NCBI GenBank assembly: GCA_944990035.1
Contig: CALYLX010000123.1
Location: forward strand, 1-64,000
Direction: 5' to 3'
From: Clitopilus passeckerianus
Taxonomy: Eukaryota > Basidiomycota > Agaricomycetes > Agaricales > Entolomataceae
Length of the DNA stretch: 64,000 nt
The notes beneath the pieces were generated by a model. It saw nothing but the letters and a program-made list of their open reading frames with translations, was not told where the DNA came from and did no database searches. This document shows positions 38,369 through 51,284 of the stretch, piece by piece. The position numbers and the translations under genes were made by a program. Positions within the stretch are counted from its first letter, which is position 1. Each line of letters opens with the position of its first letter.

Positions 38369-40414
38369 TTAGTGCTTTTCGTTCTTGACTTCTTCGGCAG
38401 GGAGAATATGTCCTTCGTTATCCATGCGGGCACTGAAGGAGCATTCAGTACAAGTCCTTGCAGCAATGAAGGGGGAACATACAGAGCCTCCTCAGAGATA
38501 TCGGTGGTCTCGTGCACACGAAGGTGGATCATGGGCAAGGCGAAGACCAAGCCAGCAACAAGGATCACCCAGGTGGAGATGAAGATGTTCATGAAGCTAT
38601 GGCGGAACAACCATGAGTACACTACCAGTGAGATAACAAATCCTGTGGACTCACGGAGTCTTGACAGCATCAGCACGCCATGCGCCAGCGGCACCAGCAG
38701 ACTGGATGGACTTGTAGAATCCGGCGAAATGTGCAAGCTTGGCGGGGTCATTGGACATAGCGCCCATGAGCCAGTAAGCGGTCGATTGCCACATAGCATC
38801 CAAGATACCGCAGAACAGGTAGAGGAAGATCTTGCCAGGATATTCTGAATGGGTGAAGTCGATCCGGTGCTCATTGGCTTCCAGACTTTCGCGGGTGTAC
38901 TCCCTACAACAAGGCGATGAGTCACAAGGATATGGCTGGAAGTGATGAGACGTACTTTTGGTAGAAGTAGGCCCAGATGTGAACGAAGAAGACAGTAACG
39001 AAAAGCATTCCCCATCCGGCGAAGGCACGAGTGCGCCGCTTGAGTTGCTTGCGATCGAGGAGGGCAGCAGTCAACAAGGCACCAACAATTTGAGCAAGCC
39101 AGTAAACCAAGTTGTTGAGTGCACGGGTACGGATGTTGAAGATGGCACCGTTGTAGTCGTTGAATTCTAAACCTTAAAGTCAGTGAAAGGTTCGAATTCC
39201 AGGTAGAAGTGAGACTAACGCCAGGTGTAGAACCAGTTGGAGGCGAAGAACATGGGGAAGAGGAGAACGATCATGGGGTCAGTCTTCAATGCGACGTATA
39301 GGCCGTAGAGTTCAGTCTTCCAAGATGGCTGGCGACCGGTGGTAACCTTCGTGCCATCTGTACGAAGCATCTTGTTGGGGTCGGCCATGGTCAGGGGAAT
39401 GAGGACTCCCAAGCAGGTCAGGATGAGGAAACCAATCTGATAGCGCTTGAGGTCAGTTACATGACGGTATCGAATGGTGCTGAAGACGTACATAGGTGCC
39501 ATTACCGACTGAAATGAGTGAGATCAAGTCAGCGTCCCTATCTTGTTTTGCATAAAACCCTAGCCTTACCAGCATTGGCCTAATAAGAAACAGTAAGTCA
39601 ATGGCACCTGGGTCTAGGAGAGTGGAAACATACCGTGGAATTGATATTCTGTCCCAAAGCGACGGCCGCTCCGACAACACCTCCAAGGTTGAAAATGCCC
39701 CAGAAGATGGCAATGAATTTACCCTTCTGGCCCTCGGTGGGATAGGCCATCATGAGCGAGCCCTGAGCAGTCCACAGAAGGCCAGCACAGACCCCGAGGA
39801 TCGCACCAGCGGCAATGACGAATGCTCCAGCACCAGGGTGGATGTTGATAGCGCTAACGAAACCTTGAGCCAAGAGCCGATGGGAACAGAAGAAGCCACT
39901 CACAGGTAAGAGCCGATGTAGAGAGCATAACCAGTTGTTCCGAGGAGGAGAGTCAGACGAGCACCCAATTTGTTGTTGATAGACCTATGGTAAGCTTCAG
40001 TCAAACACTTTGAAGAGCCTAATTTGTAAACTCTTACCCAGAGAAGAAAGCAGTAGCAGCAAAGGTCGAATAGAGTGCGACGTTGGCGTTTGCACTCGTC
40101 TTCGAATCGACTTGACCACCACCTCCCAATCCGTTCAAGGAGTTGAACAGACCTGTGAAACAACCGCGTTAACGAGATGCCTGAAGCGCAAACGAGAACA
40201 GGAACGGGACTGACCAGGACACATGAAGCACACGAAACCAACCATGCATACCTACGAGACATGACAATGAAACGTGCCGAACAAGAAAAGTGAACACTGA
40301 AGATACCTGGAAGATAGGATGGTAGTAGAGGCCTTTGAGGCCAGCAGGCCGCTCATAGACCTGAGAGGCAGCGCTGCTAACAGATCCCTTTTCCTTGTCG
40401 GTGACATCGCTCAT
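38369..40414 (-). CDS. UNC93-like major-facilitator membrane protein, copy A
   Basis: Twelve exons: 40414-40307, 40251-40215, 40152-40038, 39984-39904, 39853-39634, 39579-39570, 39508-39492, 39436-39220, 39166-38956, 38903-38655, 38596-38483, 38432-38369; 480 residues, intact. The N-terminal block VCFMCPGLFNSLNGLGGGGQ is the UNC-93 family signature in fungi, followed by about eleven hydrophobic segments (e.g. LTLLLGTTGYALYIGSYL, WVILVAGLVFALPMIHL). In animals UNC-93 regulates K+ channels; the fungal relatives are predicted MFS transporters of unknown substrate. One exon is only 10 bases. Tandem with copy B (about 1.3 kb away, same strand) with near-identical exon lengths, so the pair arose by duplication. 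Confidence 0.88.
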
Positions 40415-41722
40415 GCTGGGCTGCGTGTTGGGGGACAGTTATCGAAGAGGGTCCCAGACAGCCTGCATATAAGAGAAATTGGACTCCATGCAAATCCCAC
40501 GGGTGAGAGGCTGAACCATCTGACAAGGCAGACACATCCACAAGATTCTCAGTTAGCTGAGGGTTGCGCTAAGATGGAGTTAGGCCGCTGTTGCAAATGG
40601 GAAGCGGGACTGTATTTCCGAACACATGTACCATTCTTTCGGCGGTTTGTGGTGATCGGTAACACATGGTTCTCGTCTCGTGAACAAGCGGATGTCGGTC
40701 CCAAATACCCGTATGGTAATTGCTATCCGCCTTGCAAAGAATAAAAACTCCCATATAAAAAGAGGCTCGATCATATCTCGATAGGCAGCTCTTTTGACCC
40801 TTGCTCTCCTTTTGTAACCATTGACTCCTGTCTCCGTTTCAGAGATTGGGGTGATAAGCTTGAACGCGGCCAAGAACGGTACCTTCTCTCTCAAAGACGA
40901 ACAATATGGTGAAGAACGCGTTTGACATTGTGGTCCTCGTTGCGCACGCTGGACTTTGCGTTTAGCCTCCAGATCCATCTGCTGGAGGAATGGGATCAAA
41001 GTCCACATGTGGAATGATCGATTTGGGTTCTCGAGGTGGCTGAGAAGAATTGAAAGTCGGCGCCTTGTGACCTGATTTGCTCTGCACCTTCACATATGAT
41101 GGACAGGAGTACCGTGTGCGATACAAAGCAACATGGTGTACATAACATTTCGCATGAAAATTCGTATACTGTGTGATAAGGGCTCCATCTAGAAAAGGCA
41201 GCCTGTGACAATCTAACTATCGGAAGGTTTTGCAAGCTGCCATGCTGATCCCCCCCGAGATTGAGGTGGAAAGAGCCAGGCAAGATGATAACCCTCACCT
41301 CCATCTGCAATATGCATCCGCTCGTCTTCGCCCGAAACACCAGCCAGGCACATCTTCTTGTCCGAACGTCGCGAGCAATTTTGGACGCAACCCTCGTACT
41401 CACGACAAGGGTAAAGGCCAAGATATGGCAGGTCTTTGGCAGGTAGACCTTATGAACTTGCCCTGATACATATGGATTATCGTCCAACATGTCAACACGG
41501 AGACTGACTCAGGCAGTGGCACTAAGCGATACCAATCTTCATGATTAACCCCTGAGAGGCGCACGATTCTGTATATGCACCCGATGTACCGACTGTAACA
41601 CCTGTTTCATATTCAAATTCTGAGGGACAACACAAGGCGAGAACGGTTGGTGATGAGATATTTGACCCAAATCGTATTGAGACTGCAGAAGAATAAAAAT
41701 ACACTCATAAGGTTAGTATAAA
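40415..41722. other. Spacer between the two UNC93-like genes
   Basis: 1.3 kb with several overlapping open frames up to 164 codons (minus, 40996-41490) but no family signature, so probably promoter of copy A and 3' sequence of copy B. Confidence 0.45.
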
Positions 41723-44044
41723 TTAAGAAGTGTGGCTGCCTCTACTGGAGCGCCTCATTTCAAACTTTGCATCACGGTAATCACCAACACCACCGTCCCT
41801 GTCATGCGCCTGTTCCGATTCTAGGACGTACTCATCCCCACTTGCGTCCACGCTATGTACGTGTCCAGCGTCGTCCATACGTGCTCTAGAAGCAAGTCAA
41901 TTGAGTAACGAAGTCAAGTGATCATCCGCTTAAGGTGACGTGGACGTACAGAACTTCATCAGAGTAATCGGTGTGTTCTTTCACTCGGAGATAAATCATT
42001 GGGAGAGCGAACACGAGTCCTGCCACGAGCAACACCCATGTTGAGATAAAGATGCTCATGAACCTGTTAGCGAGCGCAATAAAAGCAAAACGTTCAGCAT
42101 AGATTCATTCCTGAAAGAACCCCAGTCGCTTACGGGATCTTGACAGCGTCTGCTCGCCATACGCCTGCGCCGCCAGCAGATTGGAAAGATTTATCTGTTG
42201 GTAGGAGAAGCCAGGTAAGCTTGGTGTTGTGTTTGGAGTATGAGAAGGACGTACAAAAGCCAGCGAAGTGAGCAAGCTTAGCTGGGTCGTTCGACATTGA
42301 ACCCATTATCCAGTACGCGGTAGTCTGCCACATTGCGTCCAAGAGCCCGCAGAAAATATACAGCCATATCTTCGCAACATATCCAGGACCGGAAATATCG
42401 AGTTTGTCTGAATCAGGAGGAACACTTTCTCGTGTGTAACCCCTAGTGATAGTTAGTTCGCGCGTCGAAGTCCATGCTGAACGATGGAAAGCATACTTTT
42501 GGTAGAAGTACGCCCACACGTGGACGATGAAGACCATAATAAGCAAGATTCCCCATGCTACAAAGGCTCGCGTACGGCGCTTGATGGAAGGTTGATCGAG
42601 GAGGAAACCAATGGATATTGAACCGACAATCTGAGCTAACCAATACACAATGTTATTCAAGGATCGTGCACGAATGTTGAATAGGGCGTTATTATATTCG
42701 TTGAATTCTGATGGTATGTAAATATTAGAGGGGTCTAGGGTTGCGTTGGTAGGAGGAACGACTTACGCCACGTATAAAACCAATTGGAGGTAAAGAACAT
42801 CGGGAACAGAAGAACGACCATCGGGTCGGTTCTCAAGGTGAGGTAGAGACCGTAGATCTCCACTTTCCACGAGGGATGTCGCGGAGAGGTCACTTTTGTA
42901 CCATCCGTCCGGATCATCTTATTTGGATCCGTCATGAGTAGAGGAATAAGCACCCCGACTAGGGTAAGGACCACGAAGACGATCTAGAAAGAGAAGTTAT
43001 TAATAGCAGCCCTTTTAGCAGGTGTACCAAGGACCTACGTATGTCCCGTTATTGACTATAGGACACGAATATATGAGTAATTTGGGTTGGTATGGGAGGG
43101 GTCTCGTGGTTTACCTGAGTTTGTCTATGAAGGGCCGATTATTCAGTCGGGCGCGGTCATGAAAGCACGCGATCAGCATACCTTGGAGTGTACGTTCTGT
43201 CCGAGAGAAACAGCAGCACCAACAACGGCGCCCAGATTGAAGATAGCCCAGAATACGCCAATGTACTTCCCTTTCTGGGTTTCCGTGGGGTACGCCATCA
43301 TGAGCGATCCTTGGGCCGTCCACAGGAGCGAGGCACAAATGCCAAGAATACAACCAGACGCGATGACAAAAGGACCTGCATTCGGATGAATGTTAACCGC
43401 ACTGTGAATTTGGCCGTCAGCCAGCCATCCGAATAAGTTGGAAACAGACTCACAGGAAGGATCCTATGTACAAGGCATATCCGGTGCTCCCCAATAGCAG
43501 CGCACGCTTCGCACCGATTTTATTTGTCACCGACCTGAAATTTACCTTAGGCGTCGTTAAGGCGTGAATATTAGGGCTGAATTACCCAGCGAAAAAAGCG
43601 CCAACAGCAAATGTTGCATAGAGTGCTGAGTTCGCATTTGCGCTTGTGGTTGAATCCACTTGTCCTCCAGCACCGAGGCCGTTGAGAGCATTGAATAGAC
43701 CTAAAAAAATAATGCATCTAGCAAGGATTCAACCGGAGCGAAAAGTTACCAACCTGGACACATGAAGCAGACAAACGCCAACAGAGTGACCTATGTACAA
43801 CAGCGATTAGCGATAATGCTAATATGTATGAATCCACGAAGATAAGCCCTTGTTCAGGATGTCTTCGATTACTTACCTGTACCAGTGGATTATTGCGTAC
43901 CCTGCCCCATCCCCTCATCGAGTCTGACGGTGTCCCCTGTCGTATATGAGTGAGTCCGACTTCTTCGCTGCTTGGGAGCCCATGCCGTCGGCAAATCTCC
44001 TTCTCATTCTCAGTGTTTGCAGCTGCCGTCTCTGTGCGTTCCAT
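41723..44044 (-). CDS. UNC93-like major-facilitator membrane protein, copy B
   Basis: Thirteen exons: 44044-43877, 43790-43754, 43700-43586, 43534-43454, 43401-43182, 43124-43115, 43055-43039, 42983-42767, 42707-42497, 42442-42255, 42194-42134, 42063-41950, 41885-41723; 533 residues, intact. Family block VCFMCPGLFNALNGLGAGGQ and the same chain of membrane segments as copy A. Exon lengths 37, 115, 81, 220, 10, 17, 217, 211 and 114 are identical to copy A. Differences: a longer N-terminus (56 against 36 residues in exon 1), a longer hydrophilic C-terminal tail, and one extra intron (42195-42254) inside the segment after HFAGF. I chose the ATG at 44044. Confidence 0.88.
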
Positions 44045-45054
44045 CGTCAAGGAAAAACCGAAGAATGTGCGTTCAATGAACGCAATGTATTAGACTCGGT
44101 TACACAGAGGTTGCTTCAACGTGGGGGTGGGGATGTGGAAGCAATGTGAGAAGCGAACTTGAAGACTTGAGAATAAAACCTTTGATGGCTCGCAAAGCCA
44201 CCTGATCACCCTAAAGGGTTCGGGAGACTAATTTGACCTACGGCGTTAGGAGGTGTACGGAATCCTGGTCGCGAGATATCGACTAGTCGGGGTAAATCCT
44301 ATATAGATAAGGCACGCCGAGTCCGCTGGGGTTGATTCTGAGGCGGGGAGCATTCGATGTCAGCAAAACTTCTGTTGCGCATTGTGGGTCGCGCCTCATC
44401 TGACCCCACTCACTTATGATAGCTGGAGGAGATGCCACGATAGAGCATATGATAAACGTTCTTATGTTTGGGAACCTAGTAATGGCATGGGATCAAAAAA
44501 ATATAAAATCAGATCAAGCAACTGGCAGATCAGATTACTGCCTAAATTCAGCCAATATCCAGGAGGCACGGAAATAGGCTGAGCCTGGAGGCTACATAAA
44601 TGGCGGGCTTGGTCTGCCTCCTACCAGTTTCAAGGCTCTGGAACGGTTTCACATATCCTGTGAGGGCGTTCGCGACTGGCCGTGTATTAGGTTGTGTGAG
44701 AGTAGCATCGCTTCTGGCTAAGATCCGAGCACTTGAGCAGCACCTGGGAGTCCATTTTCACAGTTTTCAAACATCTTCACAAGCGAAGAGCTGGATGAAA
44801 AGATGCTCCGTTCATTATGAAGATGACAGCTGGAGGCTTCAGCTTGAGAATCTCTTCGCCTGAGAAAAGCGACTCGGTGCTACAAAAGGAGATGCTGTAC
44901 TTGGTCACGTGGCTCGGCATCCTTATGGACGTGATCGAAGTTCGAGTTCACTGTTCGACAACGTGAGTGCGGGAAACCTCTTTGCGTGTGCTCGTATTCC
45001 ACGGATTCTTCAGCCGTGCTCAAGTGTTTGTACTCAAAGGCCCAGAAGAGAAAC
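44045..45054. other. Spacer: divergent upstream region of transporter B and Aurora
   Basis: 1.0 kb with no recognisable gene. Confidence 0.45.
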
Positions 45055-46444
45055 ATGGCAACCATAGGTGCCGTAACAAGACAAATCGCAGCTCTGGAGC
45101 TCAACTCAAACGGAACGACCAAAGCAACCGCCTCCTCCTCTTCCAGTACGCGGCCTCTTCACTCAAAACAGCCAAGCCAGACCAACGTAGCAAAACTCCT
45201 ATCAAAATTCTCTGCACCCAACCCTTTCTCAAAACCTGCGCATCCTCCCTCCTCCCTTAGGCATGCCGCCAATGCCGAGGGCTCTAGGCAGCCTTCACCT
45301 ACAAACACCTCTGCCCCTGCTCAGCCTTCAATAGACATAGGCAAATATGACGGCGGCTTGGAACTGGAGAACGAAAAGCGTGGCGAGGTCTTGACTGGCG
45401 ACGCTGCCAGAGAGCTTGCTCTGGACTCAAGTACATCAAGGTAGGCCAGGTCCTTACGGCTTTCGTTTCGTCGACCTGACACTGATTCTCAGAAAATCAC
45501 CTACCCGTGAGTGGCACCTGAGCGATTTTGACATGGGAAGGCCACTGGGTAAAGGAAAATTCGGGCGCGTCTATATGGTCCGCACGAAAACTGAACCCAA
45601 GTATATCCTTGCTCTCAAAACGCTCTACAAATCCGAAATCGTACAATCGAAGGTCGAGAAGCAAATCCGTCGCGAAATCGAGATCCAGCAGAATCTTCGA
45701 CATCCTAATATCCTCCGCCTCTACGGCTACTTCCACGACTCGAAGCGGATATTCCTCATGCTCGAGTTTGCGGGCAAGGGGGAGCTTTACAAGCAACTCA
45801 GCAAGTATGGATGCTTCAGCGAGAAACGAGCATCTCGCTATATCGACCAGATGGCAGATGCCCTGTCGTATCTTCATAGCAAGCACGTTATCCACCGCGA
45901 CATCAAACCTGAGAATCTGCTTCTCGGGATCAATGGGGAACTCAAGATTGGCGACTTTGGATGGAGCGTACATGCTCCCGGAAACCGGCGGATGACACTT
46001 TGCGGTACCCTTGATTACCTTCCACCCGAGATGGTCGAGGGCAAGGTACACAGTGAGAAGGTTGATTATTGGGCTCTCGGAGTCCTGACATATGAATTCT
46101 TGATCGGCAATCCGCCTTTTGAGGATCGTGATAGCGTCTCCAGTCAGTGACTCGGCTTCGATGGAAAGTGCTTTCTTGTTCTAACCTCACCTTGTAGACA
46201 CCTATCGACGAATTGCTAAAGTCGACTTGAGGTTCCCTGCTACCCTCTCCGAGGATGTGAAGGACCTCATCGCAAAGGTGAGCCCTATCCCATATTCAGA
46301 TGGCTCTTACGCTGACGTGCCGATGCCCACCAGCTACTTCAATACGAGCCGGAGAAAAGACTACCTCTTACCCAAGTGTTGACCCATCCTTGGATCGTGA
46401 AATACCGGTCAAAAAGCAGCACACGAGGTAGCACGGAGACATGA
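45055..46444 (+). CDS. ARK1: Aurora kinase (Ipl1/Ark1)
   Basis: Catalytic subunit of the chromosomal passenger complex; corrects kinetochore attachments and acts in cytokinesis. Exons 45055-45440, 45493-46142, 46198-46277, 46334-46444; 408 residues, no breaks. The Ser/Pro-rich N-terminal region of about 140 residues precedes the kinase domain: [10 protein letters not shown] glycine loop, LALKTLYK lysine, [11 protein letters not shown], the Aurora-typical DFGWSVHAP, activation-loop Thr in [16 protein letters not shown], and the C-terminal lobe ending in HPWIVKYR. A single Aurora gene is usual in fungi. Symbol follows the fission yeast name. Confidence 0.95.
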
Positions 46445-46902
46445 GCATTAGGACATTTTGGGCACCAATACCTCATATCACTGTATATTTATCATTCATG
46501 TTGTTGGATGTACTCTAATATCTTGGGACTGTACAATATGCTGTCAGTGAATATCAATGACGATAAGTTGGAAATATTGAGGCAGTGTGGGTGGTGTGCC
46601 TATAACAGGCAAATTACATCATTTTCTTTGATACCACGCGTCACTTGCACTGAAAACGTCACAATTGGTTGATTCACGGTTAACAACTGCTTGTATAGTA
46701 TACGTGAAATATCGTAGACACGATTAGATTATTAGGGGAAGAATGAGCCCAAGTAGCCGACACGGTACAGGACAAGCACAAACTAAGAGGCATAGAAAAT
46801 AGGAACGAAGGAAAGGTCTATAATTGGTGAACCGAGGAAAACGTCCGTCGCAGCAAGAGCGGAGAGAACTCAGATAGGGGAGTTCAGGCGGCGTGAGCAC
46901 GC
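46445..46902. other. Convergent 3' spacer between Aurora and YOP1
   Basis: 458 bases, A/T-rich, no gene seen. Confidence 0.45.
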
Positions 46903-47555
46903 TCACTCAGCGTGCTCGTGGGTGGAGGTAGTGGGTGCAACAGCTGTGGATTGCTTATTGATGTTGGCAAGCACGGGCTTGAGCACAGTGTTGTAGGTGA
47001 CTTGAGCACCCTGTAAAATTGGATTAGATGGGTAAGAAAACGGTGTGACTTGCATGCAACATACTCGGAAAGCGGGGAGCTGGAGCCAGACAATGAATGC
47101 GGTTTTGAAAGCGAAGTACCACGGGACGTAGTAGAGAACTAGACGGAGGGCAAAGCTTTCAATGAAGTTGAAGAAGCCGAACACAACCCAGTAGGTGAGC
47201 CACTGAATATCATCCTGAGGAGAAGGTGACTCGATTGCCCTAAAGGAGAGGTAGGCCGGGAAGAGCCATCCAACGAGGTTGGAGACGGGAGAGGCGAGGG
47301 GATTGAAGGCTAAGAGGACAGCAAAGAGAGTAGAAACGCCGATAACGGCGTAAGTCTTGGGGACTTGAGTGTTCTGCTCGAATCTGTTCAAGGCAGGATA
47401 CTTGGAAAGCTGCATGACATGTTTTAATGGTCAATGTCGGAAACGGGGTCAATGACGAAACCTACCTCCTTGTCAAGCTGCGCGTGGTACTGTTGAACAG
47501 TATTCTGTGCTTGAAGGTATACTGGGTGTTGCTGAACCTTTTGTTGGGCAGACAT
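46903..47555 (-). CDS. YOP1: ER membrane-shaping protein Yop1 (REEP5/DP1 family)
   Basis: Reticulon-like protein that curves ER membranes into tubules through paired hairpins. Exons 47555-47466, 47409-47065, 47010-46903; 180 residues, the same size as yeast Yop1. The TB2/DP1/HVA22 domain is clear: VGWLFPAYLSFRAIESPS, WLTYWVVFGFFNFIE and YYVPWYFAFKTAFIVWLQLP. C-terminal tail is short and hydrophilic (ending THEHAE). Divergent from OST5 over 170 bases. Confidence 0.96.
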
Positions 47556-47725
47556 TGTGTGCTAAAGTTACAGAAGGTGGTTCGTTGAGTGGAGGAGGTC
47601 GTGTGGTCGTGAAGATGTGAAAAAAACGTCGTCAGGCGAGCTTCCTCTTGATATTGCGCACAGACACGTGTGAACAAGCTGTTCGTCACCGATCACGTGA
47701 ATCTTTCTCCACCCTCTCCTCGACC
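47556..47725. promoter_or_regulatory. Divergent promoter of YOP1 and OST5
   Basis: Both start codons lie within 170 bases, so both ER-membrane genes must be driven from this segment. No TATA box is obvious. Confidence 0.5.
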
Positions 47726-48093
47726 ATGAGCTCCTACGCTAGCGTCAAGGTACGTTTCATATCAAGTCAAAGCTCCTCATGACAATACTAAACTCCTTGG
47801 CGCCAATGGCGTAGACGCTTCACGCATCGCTTCCACCGTTTTCACCCGCAATTTCAGTGGAGCTTTTGCCGTACCTGGCTTTCATCCTCCTGGCCTCCAC
47901 GTTTGCACTAGCATTCTACTTTTCAACGTGAGTTAATCTAAATCCTTGCCTGTTACCGTACATATCTTATACGATTCACAGCCTCCCAAAAACCGCGCTT
48001 CCCATCCGCGAAACTGCAGTTGCATCGCTAGCAAGCGTCCTTGGAGGTTTCGGTGTCGTGGTGTTATTCTGCTCGGCCGGGGTAAACGTGTAA
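47726..48093 (+). CDS. OST5: Oligosaccharyltransferase subunit Ost5 (TMEM258-like)
   Basis: Exons 47726-47749 (8 codons), 47815-47927, 47982-48093; 82 residues. It is a small double-span membrane protein of the ER N-glycosylation complex. The segments LLPYLAFILLASTFALAFYF and VASLASVLGGFGVVVLFCSAG match the two spans and the length (about 80-86 residues) fits Ost5/TMEM258; the ending VNV resembles the usual -Y/-G-V end. Only 56 bases separate its stop from the stop of RPA12 on the other strand. Confidence 0.85.
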
Positions 48094-48149
48094 TATATAG
48101 ATCCAAAATATACCCAGTCCCGGCAACGAAGACCATATCGAAAAGACGA

Positions 48150-48864
48150 TCAGTTATTGACACGCCATCCATGCTTGCAGCTCCCGCACTATCGGGGTTT
48201 TTTTAAGTCGGAAGAATCAAAAATAAAAAGCCCTGTTGAACACGCACCGTATAGAAGATTGTCGACCCTTCATCTGCACTGCGTAACTATTGTTGCCGAG
48301 TCAACATAGGTCTAGACTAAGAGCATGCCCTAACACACCTGTCTTTCTTTCGACCAAGCGCCCATGTGGCCGCACGATGGGCATTTTTCAGAAACCTGTT
48401 TGGAGGGTTCGGTTTAGTCGTGGTGCAGGCGGTGGCAAGCAGGCGAAAGTGGACCGCACCCATGTTCCCTGATCTCCCGTTTCGTGCCGTTTCGTTTGAG
48501 CCTTTCGTTTCTGGTGCAAAGCACTTGGGAAAGCTTCCGGGTGTGAATGTGTGATGATTTCTATGTTCTCATAGGCTGGGTTGGTGAGGAACGTGAAGAA
48601 CGCCAGGAGAGAAGATACCAAATTATACTACTTAGCAAGTGTATTTTGAGGGATCTTTGCAGAGCACTCACAAGATGCTGGCTCCTCGTGTTGGCACTGC
48701 TCGCAAGTAACAGTGTCCTCGCCATCCTTCGGTAGGTTCAATAGAGTCCCGCAAGTCGGGCAAAATAGCAGTGAGCCTGATAATTTCTACGGTGAGATTG
48801 ACATCCATTTCGTACAAGTGCGTGCTTGATTACCTATCTTATGGGCTCTGGGGGCCGCAGACAT
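48150..48864 (-). CDS. RPA12: RNA polymerase I subunit Rpa12
   Basis: Small subunit of Pol I for rRNA synthesis, needed for transcript cleavage and termination. Six exons: 48864-48834, 48776-48672, 48575-48460, 48395-48339, 48286-48248, 48188-48150; 128 residues, close to the yeast protein. The N-terminal zinc ribbon is LLFCPTCGTLLNLP / VTCEQC; the C-terminal TFIIS-like ribbon is KCPSCGHMGAWSKERQ, LRSADEGSTIFYTCGSCKH and WRVNN, with the acidic Asp-Glu of the cleavage site. Exons are so small that no frame exceeds about 77 codons, so it is easily missed. The first intron acceptor was set by the frame (ATTATCAG). Confidence 0.92.
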
Positions 48865-51284
48865 TGCGACTGAGTTCCTCGAAGAGAACGCCTTGGATTG
48901 AGCTCACCGAAATTCTTGATCAAGGTGAATTTTGATGTCACGTGCCAACGAGCAGATTTCGTGCTGAAGGCCCGACAGACCAGCACCAATGCTCGGATGT
49001 TGGTTAGTCGTTCGTCAAAGGTCAAAGATTTTTGAGACGACGTTGAAGAATCTCTTCGGTAAAGATGAGGTCTGAGCACTTGTCTTACATGACACTCTGC
49101 GAACTCCTCCCGATTGAGGGCATGGGGCCGTGGCGCATTTACGGATGTTCGAATAGGTAAACCCTCGTCCAAATGTGAAAGGAACTTCCATTAGGTATTT
49201 TCAAAGTCGGTTTCTCGCGCAGAGACTTCTCATCGTTTGAGCCGCTGACATGTAGAGAAGATATCTCTAAAGCACTTTAAAAGGCCATAAATACCCCCGA
49301 GAGCCCTTGGGCCCACTGACGCAGGATGTGAATGATGGGACGACAATTCTGAGCTGTCATTGTAGAATTAAATTTACAGTGTGTGCATTACCATATCCCC
49401 CTGTTGAGTTATCAAGGCATTTGCGATGTTGGATCCACAATCATCCACAAATCGGGGCTAATATAGAGTATTCGAACGGCTACGTCCGAGTGAATAAATG
49501 GTACACAACAGATCGTTCCGTCTGCATGGGTCTCCAAGTAGAAAACCGAGGCTCGCACCCCTAATCCATGGTTGTCGGGAGGAGAATATACAATAAACGC
49601 CTACACTTGGATGTTTGTACCGGTTTAACCGTGTACAGATTCATAACACTAGACGGTAGTCGGGTTTACCATATCTGCGCAGGGGACATAATTAGCGCGT
49701 CGAGCGCCCCATGTGCTACCGCGTCGGAGGGACCGACACCTTCGTGGGGAAGAGCGAGCAGATGGCAGCTACCTAGTTGGCGTGAAAGGCACCCCCGACA
49801 CGATACAGGGAATCCAACCGCGATATCGTGCGAGGTAGCGACGAGGCATCAAAGCTCCATGATAGGATGTGGCGGCTAATTGCGTGCGACAAGATAGGAT
49901 GGATGGCGTTGGTGCCCCTTGGCCCATTGTGGACCGATATGGACGGTTGTGGGTCCACGCAGGCGCTTGCTCCGAATAAACAAAAAAATGGATGCATACG
50001 TTACAAGCAAAGTACACCCAAACGAAAAATTCAAGGCTGTGGGGTATATTGAAGAGTAGAGTTCCTTCTGATAAAAGGAGCATTTTGGACTTTCGTTGAC
50101 CTCGAGGCCTGCAACGAATGTTAGACCCTGATTGGTTGACTCTCGAATGTATTACGACTTCTCGGTGCCTGTCGACGAAGGGACCAAATCGTTGCTCAAC
50201 GGCATCGAGGAAGATACTGAATAAGTAGGGCTTATATTCTTGACATAGAAGCCACCGTCAGGTCGGGGAACTAAGCGAAAATATTCTACTAAACTTGGGC
50301 AAACTGACGATCAGGACCATAGTTACCAGGTGGCATTTGAGCGCCAATCTGTCTTGGAGGTCTTGGGGCTATGTTTACGAGTCGCAAGAAGCCAAACAGC
50401 CGGCTTGAAGGAGAGGAGGCAAGAGCGACTTCATCTCATCTGGCTGCTGTCCGTGCTGCGTTCATGTCGTGGAAATGTTCCGTCGCCAAGGTGAAAACCA
50501 AGAGGGATGTATGTAGCGCCGCAATCGTGGGGTCCACATTTACCGTGAAGGGGCTCTTTTGTTTCCATTAAGGGAGATGAAATGAGTCGTTGCGGGGGAT
50601 TCTACGAAAACGGATTGGCAACTCATTGACAGAGGCTGAGTACGAGTATGCTTTTTGGGTGGATGACGTAGAAATTGTGAAGTGCCCCTTATAGTGGGAC
50701 GCGAGTGCATAAACAAAGTCTTATTGGTGGTACACGAGCCTGACCTTTTGGGCTGCACCTAGTAAAACCCCTGGCATGTGGAACCGTCGGATAGAAGGAA
50801 GGAAACTGGAGGGACGAGGATTGGGCGTCTAATTGTCATTAAGTCATTGATTCATCCAACTGTTCGGCAATCAAATTGGGGATCCTTCGGATTCGGGATG
50901 ATATAGCCCCAAGGGGCAAATAGGCAGCGAGTCGAAGAACAAAAGCATCGACGGATTTGGGCAGACTAAACTTACCAAGAACAAGAACAAAGGGTTGCCT
51001 GGTTTCGTAATTGTTAATATCGCCTGCACCTGACTTTCTGTGGGTCCTAGAGCCAGTCTCATATAATAACTCACGGTCGCCGAGCTGGAGTTCCAACATC
51101 ACTCGTTCATCTTCTATCTTCCGAGTCTAATAGTTCGCGCCTGCTTGTCAGTCCGAGTCTGTCTCTTTTCTTTTGTTCTTGGATCATTCACGCCGCGCGT
51201 GCTTCACGACCCGACGACCTGCTTCCAGCTTCCAGCTCACAATCTTGACATATCCACGTCTCATTTCTACACGCTTGCATAATC
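48865..51284. other. 2.4 kb without a recognised gene
   Basis: Many small open frames on both strands, none over about 112 codons, none with a motif. The last part carries a C/T-rich leader before the ATG at 51285. Confidence 0.45.

Noticed and set aside
40996..41490. 164-codon minus-strand frame between the transporter genes
   Set aside because: No family signature, no splice partners; probably chance.
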